From Pantoea sp. At-9b (GTDB taxonomy: Bacteria > Pseudomonadota > Gammaproteobacteria > Enterobacterales > Enterobacteriaceae): a stretch of 64,000 nt of DNA. The position numbers and the translations under genes were made by a program. The first letter of the stretch is position 1. Each line of letters opens with the position of its first letter. The notes under the pieces were generated by a model, which saw only the letters and a list, made by a program, of their open reading frames with translations, made no database searches and was not told where the DNA came from. Of this stretch, positions 9,255 to 20,820 are shown piece by piece. Location: contig NC_014837.1 in NCBI RefSeq assembly GCF_000175935.2, positions 1,240,001-1,304,000 on the forward strand. Direction: 5' to 3'.

Positions 9255-10538
9255 TTACTTCTTCAGCGCCGAGTTGAAAGGACGCTCGGTATAACCGGTG
9301 TACAGCTGACGTGGACGGGCAATCTTCATGCCTTCGTCATGCATCTCTTTCCAGTGCGCAATCCAGCCGACGGTACGCGCCATCGCGAAGATCACGGTAA
9401 ACATGGAAGACGGGATGCCCATCGCTTTCAGAATAATGCCAGAGTAGAAATCGACGTTCGGATAGAGTTTACGCTCAATGAAGTACGGGTCGTTCAACGC
9501 GATATGTTCCAGCTCCATCGCCACTTCCAGCAAATCATCTTTCATACCCAGCTCGTTCAGTACTTCGTGACAGGTTTCACGCATCACGGTGGCACGCGGG
9601 TCGTAATTTTTGTACACGCGGTGGCCGAAGCCCATCAGACGGAACGAATCGTTCTTATCTTTGGCACGACGCACGAATTCCGGGATGTGGTCTACGGTGC
9701 TGATCTCTTCCAGCATGCGCAGGGTGGCTTCGTTCGCGCCACCGTGTGCCGGTCCCCACAGGGATGCGATACCGGCCGCGATACAGGCAAACGGGTTCGC
9801 GCCAGACGAACCGGCGGTACGCACGGTCGAGGTTGAGGCGTTTTGTTCGTGGTCAGCATGCAGAATCAAAATACGATCCATCGCACGTTCCAGTACCGGG
9901 TTAACCTTGTACTCTTCGCACGGCGTGGCGAACATCATATGCAGGAAGTTACCGGCATAGGAAAGGTCGTTGCGCGGATACACGAACGGCTGACCAATCG
10001 AGTATTTGTAGCACATCGCGGCCATGGTCGGCATTTTGGACAGCAGGCGGAATGCCGCGATTTCACGGTGACGTTCAATGTTGACGTCCAGCGAGTCGTG
10101 ATAAAACGCAGCCAGTGCACCGGTCACACCACACATTACCGCCATCGGATGCGAGTCACGGCGGAAGCCATGGAACAGACGGGTGATTTGCTCGTGGATC
10201 ATGGTGTGGCGGGTAACGGTAACGCGGAATTCTTCAAACTGCTCCTGGGTCGGCGCTTCGCCGTTCAGCAGGATGTAACACACTTCCAGGTAGTTTGAAT
10301 GGGTAGCCAGTTGATCAATCGGAAAACCGCGATGTAACAAAATACCTTCATCACCATCAATAAAGGTGATTTTAGATTCGCATGACGCTGTAGATGTGAA
10401 GCCAGGGTCGAAGGTAAACAGGCCTTTATTGCCGAGTGCGCGGACATCAACGACATCCTGTCCCAGCGTGCCATGCATCACGTCCAGTTCAACTGCCGTA
10501 TTGTCTTGTAGGGTTAGCGTCACTTTTTTATCTGTCAT
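9255..10538 (-). CDS. gltA: Citrate synthase, type II (NADH-sensitive)
   Basis: GltA condenses acetyl-CoA and oxaloacetate to citrate. The 427 residues equal the E. coli enzyme. Catalytic residues are visible in [11 protein letters not shown] (His264), [16 protein letters not shown] (His305 region) and [14 protein letters not shown] (Asp362). The N-terminal NADH-binding domain typical of the hexameric type II enzyme is present. The RBS GGAGA precedes the ATG. It is transcribed away from sdhC, sharing a 638-bp regulatory region. Confidence 0.98.
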   Translation of the reverse strand: MTDKKVTLTLQDNTAVELDVMHGTLGQDVVDVRALGNKGLFTFDPGFTSTASCESKITFIDGDEGILLHRGFPIDQLATHSNYLEVCYILLNGEAPTQEQFEEFRVTVTRHTMIHEQITRLFHGFRRDSHPMAVMCGVTGALAAFYHDSLDVNIERHREIAAFRLLSKMPTMAAMCYKYSIGQPFVYPRNDLSYAGNFLHMMFATPCEEYKVNPVLERAMDRILILHADHEQNASTSTVRTAGSSGANPFACIAAGIASLWGPAHGGANEATLRMLEEISTVDHIPEFVRRAKDKNDSFRLMGFGHRVYKNYDPRATVMRETCHEVLNELGMKDDLLEVAMELEHIALNDPYFIERKLYPNVDFYSGIILKAMGIPSSMFTVIFAMARTVGWIAHWKEMHDEGMKIARPRQLYTGYTERPFNSALKK

Positions 10539-10932
10539 TTTTCGTCTCCATAGCGCCTTGGTAGGTAAGGATCTTAGACACCAATACAGCCTTCATGTTG
10601 CATAAAAACCACAATCTTCACAGTATCACTCTGCGGTCACGTTTGTCGTGTAAGGTAGAGTACAGAGTGCACGATGCGTTAGGGGCAGTGGCGTCCGGGC
10701 ATGACATGCTGCAAATCGCGGATGTTAAAGATCCTGTCACGACATAACTTCTTGGTAACCAATAACCTGATGCTTTGTAATGCTCTGAGTGGCAATGTTA
10801 CATAACTTCAGCTTAGGGGAAAGTGTATCCCCATAACTTTTGTGCATCATAGGGCTTTAATGCGTTTGTTTGTAACCGAATTGTTGAACTTTTGTCAAAT
10901 CAGATAATTAAAAATGTATGAAATGTGAAATC

Positions 10933-10948
10933 CGTGAGGGCGATCACT
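10933..10948. promoter_or_regulatory. CRP-like site upstream of sdhC
   Basis: CGTGA-N6-TCACT matches the CRP consensus TGTGA-N6-TCACA in 8 of 10 positions. It is centred about 80 bases before the predicted sdh transcription start. CRP activation of sdh is known in E. coli; this exact site is inference. Confidence 0.35.
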
Positions 10949-10985
10949 GTTCAGCTTAAATGTGACCAAAGAGATTGTAGGGGAA

Positions 10986-11014
10986 TTGTAATCAGAATGT
11001 GATCCTCCTATACT
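10986..11014 (+). promoter_or_regulatory. Candidate sdhC promoter
   Basis: TTGTAA (10986-10991), 17 bases, TATACT (11009-11014). This would leave a leader of about 155 bases before sdhC. Confidence 0.5.
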
Positions 11015-11176
11015 GCCGCCAGGTCTCCGGAATACCCTGACACCAGGAGCCACCCAGCGTTTTCCCCGCGTCACTGAACACTGGATGTTGCTTCTTTGGT
11101 GACGGTTGCACCCTCAACACGTTCTGTGTCTTGGGTGTAACCCAGGACCGGAGGAAGCAAAATAAAAAAGAGCTGT

Positions 11177-11566
11177 GTGGGCAAAACCGTGAAAAAACAA
11201 AGACCTGTTAACTTGGATCTCTCGACGATCCGGTTTCCCGTTACTGCAATATCGTCCATTCTCCACCGCGTCTCCGGCGTGATCACCTTTGTCGCTCTCG
11301 GAATTCTGCTCTGGTTACTGGGTCTCTCTCTCTCTTCTCCTGAAGGTTTCCTGCAAGCCGCGTCCATCATGGACAGCTTCTTCGCCAAATTCATTATGTG
11401 GGGCATCCTGACTGCGTTGGCTTATCACGTGGTGGGCGGTATCCGTCATATGTTGGCCGATTTTGGCTTTATGGAAGAAACCCTGCAGGTGGGAACCCGT
11501 TCCGCGCAAGCGGCTTTTGTTATCACTGTCGTGCTGTCTATTTTGGCTGGAGTCCTCGTATGGTAA
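11177..11566 (+). CDS. sdhC: Succinate dehydrogenase cytochrome b556 subunit
   Basis: SdhC is the larger membrane anchor of complex II and helps bind heme b and ubiquinone. The 129 residues (start GTG 11177) equal the E. coli length, and from [11 protein letters not shown] onward the sequence is nearly the same. The SILHRVSGV motif supplies quinone-site Ser/Arg residues, and the heme-ligand His lies in [12 protein letters not shown]. Three membrane helices are apparent. An internal GTG at 11189 is an alternative start. sdhD overlaps by 7 bases. Confidence 0.95.
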   Translation: MGKTVKKQRPVNLDLSTIRFPVTAISSILHRVSGVITFVALGILLWLLGLSLSSPEGFLQAASIMDSFFAKFIMWGILTALAYHVVGGIRHMLADFGFMEETLQVGTRSAQAAFVITVVLSILAGVLVW

Positions 11567-11907
11567 GCAATGCTTCTGCATTAGGACGCAACGGTATTCA
11601 TGACTGGCTGTTACTGCGTGCTGCTGCAATCTTAATTACGCTCTACATTCTCTACATTCTCGGTTTTGTGGTGATGACCGGCACGCTGACGTATGACGTC
11701 TGGCGCGGCTTCTTCGCTTCCTCCTTTACTAAAGTGTTCACGTTGCTGACGCTGTTCTCGATTCTGATCCACGGTTGGATTGGGATGTGGCAGGTCCTGA
11801 CCGACTACGTGAAACCGCTGGCGACCCGTCTGGTGTTGCAGCTGGTGATTGTGGTGGCGCTGTTGTCCTATGCAATCTATGGAACTGTTGTAGTGTGGGG
11901 TGTGTAA
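11560..11907 (+). CDS. sdhD: Succinate dehydrogenase membrane anchor subunit
   Basis: SdhD is the second membrane anchor of complex II. The 115-residue protein starts [12 protein letters not shown], as in E. coli, with three membrane helices. The heme-ligand His is in the [20 protein letters not shown] block, which also contributes to the quinone site. A long upstream extension in frame is only a shadow of sdhC; the ATG at 11560 overlaps the sdhC stop and gives the family length. sdhA begins one base after its stop. Confidence 0.97.
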   Translation: MVSNASALGRNGIHDWLLLRAAAILITLYILYILGFVVMTGTLTYDVWRGFFASSFTKVFTLLTLFSILIHGWIGMWQVLTDYVKPLATRLVLQLVIVVALLSYAIYGTVVVWGV

Positions 11908-13674
11908 ATGAGTTTGCCAGTCAGAGAATTTGATGCCGTGGTGATCGGCGCGGGTGGTGCAGGTATGCGCGCCGCTCTGCAAATCTCCCAATCGGGCCTG
12001 AGTTGCGCCCTGTTATCGAAAGTGTTCCCAACCCGTTCCCATACTGTATCGGCGCAGGGCGGTATCACCGTAGCGCTGGGTAACTCCCATGAAGATAACT
12101 GGGAATGGCACATGTATGACACCGTCAAAGGTTCCGACTATATCGGTGACCAGGACGCGATTGAATATATGTGTAAAACCGGCCCGGAAGCGATTCTGGA
12201 GCTGGAGCATATGGGTCTGCCATTCTCCCGTCTTGATGACGGCCGCGTCTACCAGCGTCCGTTTGGTGGTCAGTCAAAAAACTTTGGCGGTGAGCAGGCA
12301 GCGCGTACCGCTGCGGCAGCCGACCGTACTGGCCACGCCTTGCTGCATACCCTGTATCAGCAGAACCTGAAAAACAAAACCACCATCTTCTCCGAATGGT
12401 ATGCGCTGGACCTGGTGAAAAACGCCGACGGTGCCATTGTCGGTTGTACGGCGATCTGCATCGAAACCGGTGAAACCGTCTACTTCAAAGCCAAGGCGAC
12501 CATCCTTGCCACTGGTGGCGCGGGACGTATTTATCAGTCCACCACCAATGCCCACATCAATACCGGTGACGGCGTCGGCATGGCGTTGCGTGCAGGCGTA
12601 CCGATGCAGGATATGGAGATGTGGCAGTTCCATCCAACCGGCATTGCTGGTGCGGGTGTGCTGGTCACCGAAGGTTGTCGTGGTGAAGGCGGTTATCTGC
12701 TGAACAAACACGGCGAGCGCTTTATGGAGCGTTATGCGCCGAACGCCAAAGACCTGGCGGGCCGTGACGTGGTAGCACGTTCCATGATGGTGGAAATCCG
12801 TGAAGGCCGCGGCTGTGATGGTCCGTGGGGGCCGCATATCAAGCTGAAACTTGATCACCTGGGTGCGGAAGTGCTGGAGTCCCGTTTGCCGGGCATTCTC
12901 GAACTGTCACGTACCTTTGCTCACGTTGATCCGATTAAAGAACCGATTCCGGTGATCCCAACCTGTCACTACATGATGGGTGGCGTGCCGACCAAAGTCA
13001 CCGGCCAGGCGCTGCGCGTCAATGAGCAGGGTGAAGATGTCGTGATTCCAGGTTTGTTTGCGGTCGGTGAAATCGCCTGCGTATCCGTACATGGCGCTAA
13101 CCGCCTCGGCGGAAACTCCCTGCTTGACCTGGTGGTGTTTGGTCGTGCGGCCGGTCTGCATCTGGCGGAGTGTATCGCAGAGCAGGGTGAACTGCGCGAT
13201 GCCAGTCTGGAAGAGATCGACGCAGCAATGGCGCGTTTCAACCGCTGGGAAAACAACACCACCGGTGAAGATCCGGTTGAGATTCGTAAAGCACTGCAAC
13301 GTTGCATGCAGAACAACTTCTCGGTGTTCCGTGAAGGTGAAGCGATGGCGCAGGGTCTGGAAGAGCTGAAAGTGATCCGTGAGCGTCTGAAATCCGCACG
13401 TCTGGATGACCGTTCACCGGACTTCAATACCCAGCGTATCGAGTGTCTTGAACTGGATAACCTGTTGGAAACCGCGTATGCCACAGCAGTAGCGGCAAAC
13501 TACCGTACCGAAAGCCGTGGTGCGCATAGCCGCTTCGACTATCCGGATCGCGATGATGAAAACTGGCTGTGCCACAGCCTCTATGTTCCGCAAACGGAAA
13601 GCATGACGCGCCGTGAGGTGAACATGCAACCGAAACTGCGTGCGGCCTTCCCGCCGAAAGCGCGTACTTACTAA
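11908..13674 (+). CDS. sdhA: Succinate dehydrogenase flavoprotein subunit
   Basis: SdhA oxidises succinate to fumarate with covalently bound FAD. The 588-residue protein has the Rossmann motif [14 protein letters not shown], the FAD-attachment His in [10 protein letters not shown] (about residue 45), the active-site regions [22 protein letters not shown] and [19 protein letters not shown], and the C-terminal helical domain. It matches the E. coli length. The gene abuts sdhD and is followed 14 bases later by sdhB. Confidence 0.98.
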   Translation: MSLPVREFDAVVIGAGGAGMRAALQISQSGLSCALLSKVFPTRSHTVSAQGGITVALGNSHEDNWEWHMYDTVKGSDYIGDQDAIEYMCKTGPEAILELEHMGLPFSRLDDGRVYQRPFGGQSKNFGGEQAARTAAAADRTGHALLHTLYQQNLKNKTTIFSEWYALDLVKNADGAIVGCTAICIETGETVYFKAKATILATGGAGRIYQSTTNAHINTGDGVGMALRAGVPMQDMEMWQFHPTGIAGAGVLVTEGCRGEGGYLLNKHGERFMERYAPNAKDLAGRDVVARSMMVEIREGRGCDGPWGPHIKLKLDHLGAEVLESRLPGILELSRTFAHVDPIKEPIPVIPTCHYMMGGVPTKVTGQALRVNEQGEDVVIPGLFAVGEIACVSVHGANRLGGNSLLDLVVFGRAAGLHLAECIAEQGELRDASLEEIDAAMARFNRWENNTTGEDPVEIRKALQRCMQNNFSVFREGEAMAQGLEELKVIRERLKSARLDDRSPDFNTQRIECLELDNLLETAYATAVAANYRTESRGAHSRFDYPDRDDENWLCHSLYVPQTESMTRREVNMQPKLRAAFPPKARTY

Positions 13675-13688
13675 TTGCGGAGATCATC

Positions 13689-14405
13689 ATGAGACTCGAA
13701 TTTTCAATCTATCGTTACAACCCGGAAGTGGATGACGCGCCGCGCATGCAGGAGTACAGCCTGGAAGCGGAAGACGGTCGCGATATGATGCTGCTGGATG
13801 CCCTGATTAAGCTGAAAGAGAAAGATCCGACGCTGGCATTTCGTCGCTCCTGCCGTGAAGGTGTGTGCGGGTCTGATGGCCTGAACATGAACGGCAAAAA
13901 CGGCCTGGCCTGTATCACACCGGTCTCAGCGTTGGGTAATGGCAGCAAGAAAATTGTCATCCGTCCGCTGCCGGGTTTGCCTGTGATCCGCGATCTGGTG
14001 GTGGATATGGGGCAATTCTACGCACAATATGAGAAGATTAAGCCTTACCTGTTGAATAACGGGGAAAATCCACCGGCGCGTGAGCATCTGCAAAGCCCGG
14101 CGGACCGTGAGCATCTCGATGGCCTGTATGAGTGTATCCTCTGCGCCTGTTGCTCCACCTCGTGTCCGTCGTTCTGGTGGAACCCGGACAAATTCATTGG
14201 TCCGGCTGGTTTGCTGGCCGCTTACCGCTTCCTGATTGACAGTCGTGACACCGAAACGGATGCACGTCTGGACAATCTGAACGATGCTTTCAGTGTATTC
14301 CGCTGTCACAGCATCATGAACTGTGTGAGCGTGTGCCCGAAAGGACTAAACCCGACGCGCGCCATCGGCCATATTAAGTCGATGCTGCTGCATCGCGGAG
14401 CGTAA
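13689..14405 (+). CDS. sdhB: Succinate dehydrogenase iron-sulfur subunit
   Basis: SdhB carries electrons from SdhA to quinone through three clusters. The 238 residues equal E. coli. The [2Fe-2S] ligands lie in CREGVCGSDGLNM and the following Cys, the [4Fe-4S] ligands in CILCACCSTSCPS, and the [3Fe-4S] ligands in the CHSIMNCVSVCPKG region. RBS GCGGAG precedes the ATG. It ends the sdh part of the operon; a structured 205-base gap follows before sucA. Confidence 0.98.
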   Translation: MRLEFSIYRYNPEVDDAPRMQEYSLEAEDGRDMMLLDALIKLKEKDPTLAFRRSCREGVCGSDGLNMNGKNGLACITPVSALGNGSKKIVIRPLPGLPVIRDLVVDMGQFYAQYEKIKPYLLNNGENPPAREHLQSPADREHLDGLYECILCACCSTSCPSFWWNPDKFIGPAGLLAAYRFLIDSRDTETDARLDNLNDAFSVFRCHSIMNCVSVCPKGLNPTRAIGHIKSMLLHRGA

Positions 14406-14610
14406 AGACGTACCACTGTCCGGGAACCTCAGGTTCCCGGCAGTTTACGGAAGCCTCTATAAGCGCGGTCAACACCACGCTTATAAAGGTTCCCTTACGA
14501 GTCGGGCGCCGATAGCGCAAGGGCTCGTATCGCTGAACTCACTACGGCAAGCCGCGAAAGCGGCAACAATGAAACCTCAAAAAAAGCAGACTAATGCTTA
14601 AGGGATCACA
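14406..14610 (+). other. Structured sdhB-sucA intergenic leader
   Basis: No gene is seen. Three hairpins occur in series: CCGGGAACC (14420-14428) with GGTTCCCGG (14432-14440); TATAAGCG (14458-14465) with CGCTTATA (14478-14485); and GCCGC-GAAA-GCGGC near 14552-14565. None has a U-run, so they look like RNA processing or stability elements rather than terminators. E. coli also has an internal suc promoter and repeats in this gap. Confidence 0.6.
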
Positions 14611-17418
14611 ATGCAGAACAGCGCGATGAAGCCCTGGCTGGACTCCTCCTGGCTGGCCGGCGCGAACCAATCTTACATAGAGCAACTCTATGAGGATTTC
14701 CTGACCGATCCTGACTCTGTTGATGCAGTGTGGCGCGACATGTTCCAACAGCTGCCTGGCACCGGCGTGAAACCTGAGCAGTTTCACTCCACCACGCGCG
14801 ATTACTTCCGCCGCCTGGCTAAAGACGCAACGCGTTACACTTCCACAGTCACTGATCCGGCCGCTAACTCTAAACAGGTTAAGGTGCTGCAGCTGATCAA
14901 CGCCTTCCGCTTTCGCGGACACCAGCACGCTAACCTTGATCCACTCGGCCTGTGGAAGCAGGACGCCGTACCGGATCTCGACCCGGTATATCACGACCTG
15001 ACCGACGCCGATTTTCAGGAAAGCTTTAACGTAGGTTCTTTTGCTATCGGCAAAGAAACCATGAAGCTGGCCGATCTCTATGAAGCGCTGAAACAGACCT
15101 ACTGTGGCTCCATCGGTGCCGAATACATGCACATCACCAATACCGACGAAAAACGCTGGATTCAGCAGCGCATTGAATCGGTGGTGGGACACGCGACATT
15201 CAGCACTGAAGAGAAAAAAGGTTTCCTGAAAGAGCTGACCGCGGCAGAAGGGTTGGAAAAATACCTCGGCGCGAAATTCCCTGGTGCGAAACGCTTCTCG
15301 CTGGAAGGGGGTGATGCGCTGGTACCGATGCTGCGTGAGATGATCCGCCATGCCGGTAAAAGCGGCACCCGCGAAGTGGTGCTGGGTATGGCGCACCGTG
15401 GTCGTCTGAACGTACTGATCAACGTACTGGGCAAAAAGCCACAGGATCTGTTCGACGAGTTCTCCGGTAAACATAAAGAACATCTCGGCACCGGTGACGT
15501 GAAGTACCATATGGGCTTCTCGTCAGACGTGGAAACCGAAGGCGGTCTGGTGCACCTGGCGCTGGCGTTTAACCCGTCGCACCTGGAAATCGTTAGCCCG
15601 GTGGTAATGGGTTCAGTGCGTGCGCGTCTCGATCGTCTGGCGGAACCGAGCAGCAATAAAGTGCTGCCGATCACCATTCACGGTGATGCAGCGGTAACCG
15701 GTCAGGGCGTGGTGCAGGAAACCCTGAACATGTCGCAGGCACGCGGTTACGAAGTGGGCGGAACGGTTCGCATCGTGATCAACAACCAGGTGGGCTTCAC
15801 CACCTCGAATCCGCTGGATGCCCGCTCAACGCCGTACTGTACTGATATCGGTAAAATGGTGCAGGCCCCGATTTTCCACGTTAACGCGGACGATCCGGAA
15901 GCCGTTGCCTTTGTTACCCGTCTGGCGCTCGACTATCGCAACACCTTCAAACGTGATGTGTTTATCGACCTGGTGTGCTACCGCCGTCATGGCCATAACG
16001 AAGCCGACGAGCCAAGCGCCACCCAGCCGCTGATGTACCAGAAAATCAAAAAGCATCCGACGCCGCGTAAAATTTACGCTGACCGTCTGGAAGCCGATGG
16101 CATTGCGAAACTGGAAGATGCCACCGAGATGGTCAACCTGTACCGCGATGCACTGGATGCCGGTGAATGCGTGGTGCCGGAATGGCGTCCGATGAGTCTG
16201 CACTCCTTTACCTGGTCACCGTATCTCAACCACGACTGGGATGAGAGCTATCCGGCGACTGTGGAAATGAAACGTTTGCAGGAACTGGCTCGCCGTATCA
16301 GCCAGGTACCGGAAGCGGTTGAAGTCCAGGCGCGTGTCGCCAAGATTTACAACGATCGTAAAGAGATGGCCGAAGGCAACAAAGCCTTTGACTGGGGCGG
16401 CGCGGAAAACCTCGCTTACGCCACGCTGGTCGATGAAGGCATCCCGGTCCGTCTGTCAGGTGAAGACTCTGGCCGTGGCACCTTCTTCCACCGTCATGCG
16501 GTGGTGCACAACCAGGCGAACGGTTCAACCTATACGCCGTTGCACCATATCCATCATGGTCAGGGCCAGTTCAAAGTCTGGGACTCGGTGTTGTCTGAAG
16601 AAGCGGTGCTGGCCTTCGAATACGGTTATGCCACCGCAGAACCCCGCGTGCTGACCATCTGGGAAGCGCAGTTCGGTGACTTTGCCAACGGTGCACAGGT
16701 GGTGATCGACCAGTTCATCAGCTCTGGCGAGCAGAAGTGGGGCCGTATGTGTGGCCTGGTGATGCTGCTGCCGCACGGTTACGAAGGTCAAGGCCCGGAG
16801 CACTCCTCCGCCCGTCTGGAGCGCTATCTGCAACTCTGTGCTGAACAGAATATGCAGGTGTGTGTGCCGTCTACGCCGGCGCAGGTTTACCATATGCTGC
16901 GTCGTCAGGCGCTGCGCGGTATGCGTCGTCCGTTGATCGTGATGTCACCGAAGTCGCTGCTGCGTCATCCGCTGGCGATTTCCACCCTCGACGAACTGGC
17001 TAACGGTAGCTTCCAGCCCGCGATCGGCGAGATCGATGCGCTTGATGCGAAACAGGTAAAACGCGTCGTGATGTGTTCTGGTAAGGTTTATTACGACCTG
17101 CTGGAACAACGTCGTAAGAATGAGAAGAACGACGTCGCGATTATTCGTATTGAGCAGCTGTACCCGTTCCCGCATAAAGCGGTACAGGAAGCATTAAAAG
17201 CTTATGCCCATGTGCAGGATTTTGTCTGGTGTCAGGAAGAACCGCTGAATCAGGGCGCATGGTACTGCAGTCAGCATCATTTCCGCGAAGTGATTCCGTT
17301 TGGTGCGTCACTGCGTTATGCAGGCCGTCCGGCTTCTGCTTCACCGGCCGTGGGCTACATGTCCGTACATCAAAAACAGCAGCAAGACCTGGTTAACGAC
17401 GCGCTGAACCTTGGTTAA
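14611..17418 (+). CDS. sucA: 2-Oxoglutarate dehydrogenase E1 component
   Basis: SucA is the thiamine-diphosphate-dependent decarboxylase of the 2-oxoglutarate dehydrogenase complex. The 935-residue protein (E. coli 933) has the N-terminal E2-binding segment WLAGANQSYIEQLYEDF, the catalytic loop MAHRGRLNVL, the ThDP/Mg region GDAAVTGQGVVQETLN with INNQVGFTT, and the transketolase-like C-terminal half (EAQFGDFANGAQV, LLPHGYEGQGPEHSSAR). The start at 14611 follows TTAAGGGATC. It is cotranscribed with sucB, 15 bases downstream. Confidence 0.98.
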   Translation: MQNSAMKPWLDSSWLAGANQSYIEQLYEDFLTDPDSVDAVWRDMFQQLPGTGVKPEQFHSTTRDYFRRLAKDATRYTSTVTDPAANSKQVKVLQLINAFRFRGHQHANLDPLGLWKQDAVPDLDPVYHDLTDADFQESFNVGSFAIGKETMKLADLYEALKQTYCGSIGAEYMHITNTDEKRWIQQRIESVVGHATFSTEEKKGFLKELTAAEGLEKYLGAKFPGAKRFSLEGGDALVPMLREMIRHAGKSGTREVVLGMAHRGRLNVLINVLGKKPQDLFDEFSGKHKEHLGTGDVKYHMGFSSDVETEGGLVHLALAFNPSHLEIVSPVVMGSVRARLDRLAEPSSNKVLPITIHGDAAVTGQGVVQETLNMSQARGYEVGGTVRIVINNQVGFTTSNPLDARSTPYCTDIGKMVQAPIFHVNADDPEAVAFVTRLALDYRNTFKRDVFIDLVCYRRHGHNEADEPSATQPLMYQKIKKHPTPRKIYADRLEADGIAKLEDATEMVNLYRDALDAGECVVPEWRPMSLHSFTWSPYLNHDWDESYPATVEMKRLQELARRISQVPEAVEVQARVAKIYNDRKEMAEGNKAFDWGGAENLAYATLVDEGIPVRLSGEDSGRGTFFHRHAVVHNQANGSTYTPLHHIHHGQGQFKVWDSVLSEEAVLAFEYGYATAEPRVLTIWEAQFGDFANGAQVVIDQFISSGEQKWGRMCGLVMLLPHGYEGQGPEHSSARLERYLQLCAEQNMQVCVPSTPAQVYHMLRRQALRGMRRPLIVMSPKSLLRHPLAISTLDELANGSFQPAIGEIDALDAKQVKRVVMCSGKVYYDLLEQRRKNEKNDVAIIRIEQLYPFPHKAVQEALKAYAHVQDFVWCQEEPLNQGAWYCSQHHFREVIPFGASLRYAGRPASASPAVGYMSVHQKQQQDLVNDALNLG

Positions 17419-17433
17419 TAAAAAGGAAAGATA

Positions 17434-18657
17434 ATGAGTAGTGTAGATATTCTCGTTCCCGATTTGCCTGAATCCGTAGCGGACGCAACGGTAGCAACCT
17501 GGCATAAAAAACCCGGCGACGCGGTCAGTCGCGATGAAGTGATTGTCGAAATCGAAACCGACAAAGTGGTACTGGAAGTGCCGGCTGCTGCCGACGGCGT
17601 TCTGGATGCGGTGCTGGAAGATGAAGGCGCAACCGTGACCTCTCGTCAGATCCTTGGCCGTCTGAAAGAAGGCAACAGCAGCGGGAAAGAGACTACTGCG
17701 AAAGTAGAGAGCAAGGAGTCTACGCCAGCACAGCGTCAGACTGCGTCTCTGGAAGAAGAGAGCAACGACGCGCTCAGCCCGGCGATTCGCCGCCTGATCG
17801 CGGAACATGACCTCGACGCCAGCCAGATCAAAGGCAGCGGCGTGGGCGGTCGACTCACGCGTGAAGATGTCGAAAAACATCTGGCGAAGAAAACCGAAGC
17901 GAAAGCCGCTCCGGCTGCGCAGCCTGCTGCTGCCGCTGCGCCGACGGCGGTTGCGAATCGCAGCGAGAAACGCGTGCCGATGACGCGTCTGCGTAAGCGT
18001 GTAGCTGAACGTCTGCTGGAAGCGAAAAACAGCACCGCGATGCTGACCACCTTCAACGAAGTCAACATGAAGCCGATCATGGATCTGCGTAAGCAGTACG
18101 GCGATGCCTTCGAGAAGCGTCACGGTGTGCGTCTGGGCTTTATGTCCTTCTACATCAAAGCCGTGGTTGAAGCCCTGAAGCGCTTCCCGGAAGTGAACGC
18201 GTCAATCGACGGTGAAGATGTGGTGTACCACAACTATTTCGACGTCAGCATCGCGGTATCCACCCCGCGTGGTCTGGTGACGCCAGTGCTGAAAGATGTT
18301 GATGCGCTGAGCATGGCTGACATCGAGAAGAAAATTAAAGAGCTGGCGGTAAAAGGCCGTGACGGCAAGCTGACCGTGGAAGAGCTGACCGGCGGTAACT
18401 TCACCATCACCAACGGTGGTGTGTTCGGTTCGCTGATGTCCACGCCGATCATCAACCCGCCGCAGAGCGCAATTCTGGGTATGCACGCTATCAAAGATCG
18501 TCCGATGGCGGTGAATGGCCAGGTTGTGGTGTTGCCGATGATGTATCTGGCGCTCTCTTATGATCACCGCCTGATTGATGGCCGCGAGTCTGTCGGCTAT
18601 CTGGTGGCAGTGAAAGAGATGCTGGAAGATCCGGCACGTCTGCTGCTGGACGTCTGA
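17434..18657 (+). CDS. sucB: 2-Oxoglutarate dehydrogenase E2 (dihydrolipoyl succinyltransferase)
   Basis: SucB is the lipoyl-bearing core of the complex and transfers the succinyl group to CoA. The 407-residue protein has the lipoyl domain (lipoylated Lys in [12 protein letters not shown], about residue 44), a flexible linker, the peripheral E1/E3-binding domain ([20 protein letters not shown]), a second Ala/Pro linker at about 148-172, and the acyltransferase domain ending in the active-site [23 protein letters not shown] precedes the ATG. A strong hairpin follows before sucC. Confidence 0.98.
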   Translation: MSSVDILVPDLPESVADATVATWHKKPGDAVSRDEVIVEIETDKVVLEVPAAADGVLDAVLEDEGATVTSRQILGRLKEGNSSGKETTAKVESKESTPAQRQTASLEEESNDALSPAIRRLIAEHDLDASQIKGSGVGGRLTREDVEKHLAKKTEAKAAPAAQPAAAAAPTAVANRSEKRVPMTRLRKRVAERLLEAKNSTAMLTTFNEVNMKPIMDLRKQYGDAFEKRHGVRLGFMSFYIKAVVEALKRFPEVNASIDGEDVVYHNYFDVSIAVSTPRGLVTPVLKDVDALSMADIEKKIKELAVKGRDGKLTVEELTGGNFTITNGGVFGSLMSTPIINPPQSAILGMHAIKDRPMAVNGQVVVLPMMYLALSYDHRLIDGRESVGYLVAVKEMLEDPARLLLDV

Positions 18658-18665
18658 TTTTCACC

Positions 18666-18691
18666 GGGCGCGTCCGGTAAAAGACGCGCCC
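18666..18691 (+). other. Intercistronic hairpin between sucB and sucC
   Basis: GGGCGCGTC (18666-18674) pairs perfectly with GACGCGCCC (18683-18691) around an 8-base loop. There is no U-run, so it is more likely an mRNA stability or processing element than a full terminator. Confidence 0.65.
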
Positions 18692-18732
18692 AACACTCAT
18701 TAGTCTTTTCAGACCTGAATGGATAGAACATC

Positions 18733-19898
18733 ATGAACTTACACGAATACCAGGCGAAACAGCTGTTTGCACGGTATGGTATGCCGGCACCGACGGGCTA
18801 CGCCTGTACTACGCCACGTGAAGCAGAAGAAGCCGCCTCAAAAATTGGCGCTGGCCCGTGGGTAGTGAAATGTCAGGTTCATGCCGGTGGCCGCGGTAAA
18901 GCGGGCGGTGTGAAAGTGGTTAAGAGCAAAGAAGAGATCCGCGCTTTTGCTGAACACTGGCTGGGCAAACGTCTGGTGACCTATCAAACTGACGCCGAAG
19001 GTCAGCCGGTAAACCAGATTCTGGTGGAAGCCGCGACTGACATCGATCAGGAACTCTATCTGGGTGCGGTAGTTGACCGTGCCAGCCGTCGTGTGGTCTT
19101 CATGGCCTCGACCGAAGGTGGTGTTGAGATCGAGAAAGTGGCGGAAGAGACCCCGCACCTGATCCACAAAATGGCGCTTGATCCGTTAGCGGGTCCGCAG
19201 CCGTATCAGGGCCGCGAGCTGGCGTTCAAACTGGGCCTGACCGGTAAGCAAGTCAGCCAGTTCACTAAAATCTTTATGGGTCTGGCGACCATGTTCCTCG
19301 AGCGCGATCTGGCGCTGGTGGAGATCAACCCGCTGGTTGTCACCAAGCAGGGCGATCTGGTGTGCCTCGATGGCAAACTGGGTGCCGACGGCAACGCCCT
19401 GTTCCGTCAGCCGGAACTGCGTGAAATGCGTGACCCGAGCCAGGAAGACCCGCGTGAAGCGCATGCGACCCAGTGGGAACTGAACTACGTCGCACTGGAA
19501 GGCAACATTGGCTGTATGGTCAACGGTGCGGGTCTGGCGATGGGTACGATGGACATCGTGAAACACCACGGTGGTCAGCCTGCTAACTTCCTTGATGTCG
19601 GCGGCGGCGCAACCAAAGAGCGCGTCACTGAAGCCTTCAAAATCATCCTGTCTGACGATGCAGTGAAAGCGGTATTCGTTAACATCTTCGGCGGCATCGT
19701 GCGTTGCGACCTGATCGCAGACGGCATCATCGGTGCAGTGGCAGAAGTGGGTGTCAACGTACCGGTGGTGGTACGTCTGGAAGGTAACAACGCCGAGCTG
19801 GGCGCTAAGAAACTGGCGGACAGCGGTCTGAACATCATTGCAGCAACCAGCCTGACAGACGCGGCACAGCGTGTTGTTGCTGCTGCGGAGGGTAAATA

Positions 19899-19899
<1 letters not shown>
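18733..19899 (+). CDS. sucC: Succinyl-CoA synthetase beta subunit (ADP-forming)
   Basis: SucC carries the ATP-grasp nucleotide site of succinyl-CoA synthetase. The 388-residue protein begins [20 protein letters not shown] and contains [16 protein letters not shown], the Mg/nucleotide segment [20 protein letters not shown], and the C-terminal [16 protein letters not shown] loop. Length equals E. coli. Its TAA overlaps the sucD ATG by one base, so the alpha and beta subunits are translated together. Confidence 0.98.
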
Positions 19900-20774
<875 letters not shown>

Positions 20775-20795
20775 GGTTGTTGTCTGTTAAAGCAC

Positions 20796-20820
20796 AAAGC
20801 CACCTGCGGGTGGCTTTTTT
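20796..20820 (+). terminator. Terminator of the sdh-suc operon (possible SdhX-like 3' UTR RNA)
   Basis: GCCACC (20799-20804) pairs with GGTGGC (20809-20814), followed by six T. In E. coli the 3' end of this transcript is cut to give the small RNA SdhX (RybD). The same geometry exists here, but the RNA seed cannot be judged by eye. Confidence 0.85.

Larger units (their letters stand above)
10539..11176. other. Divergent gltA-sdhC regulatory region
   Basis: No protein-coding gene is seen in these 638 bases. The right part is A+T-rich and holds an sdh promoter candidate (listed separately) and a CRP-like site. For gltA on the minus strand, ACGACA (complement of 10644-10649) and GATACT (complement of 10622-10627), 16 bases apart, form a weak promoter candidate. 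In E. coli this region carries several ArcA, FNR and CRP sites; I could not place ArcA or FNR boxes here with confidence. Confidence 0.7.

Noticed and set aside
9339..10298. Open plus-strand frames opposite gltA
   Set aside because: They are antisense shadows of citrate synthase with no RBS or family resemblance.
14420..14440. Hairpin after sdhB as a rho-independent terminator
   Set aside because: No U-run follows, and sucA must be transcribed from the same operon in the known organisation.
14542..15510. Long minus-strand open frame opposite sucA
   Set aside because: It is a shadow of a strongly conserved gene with high-GC codon bias. No RBS or recognisable protein is present.
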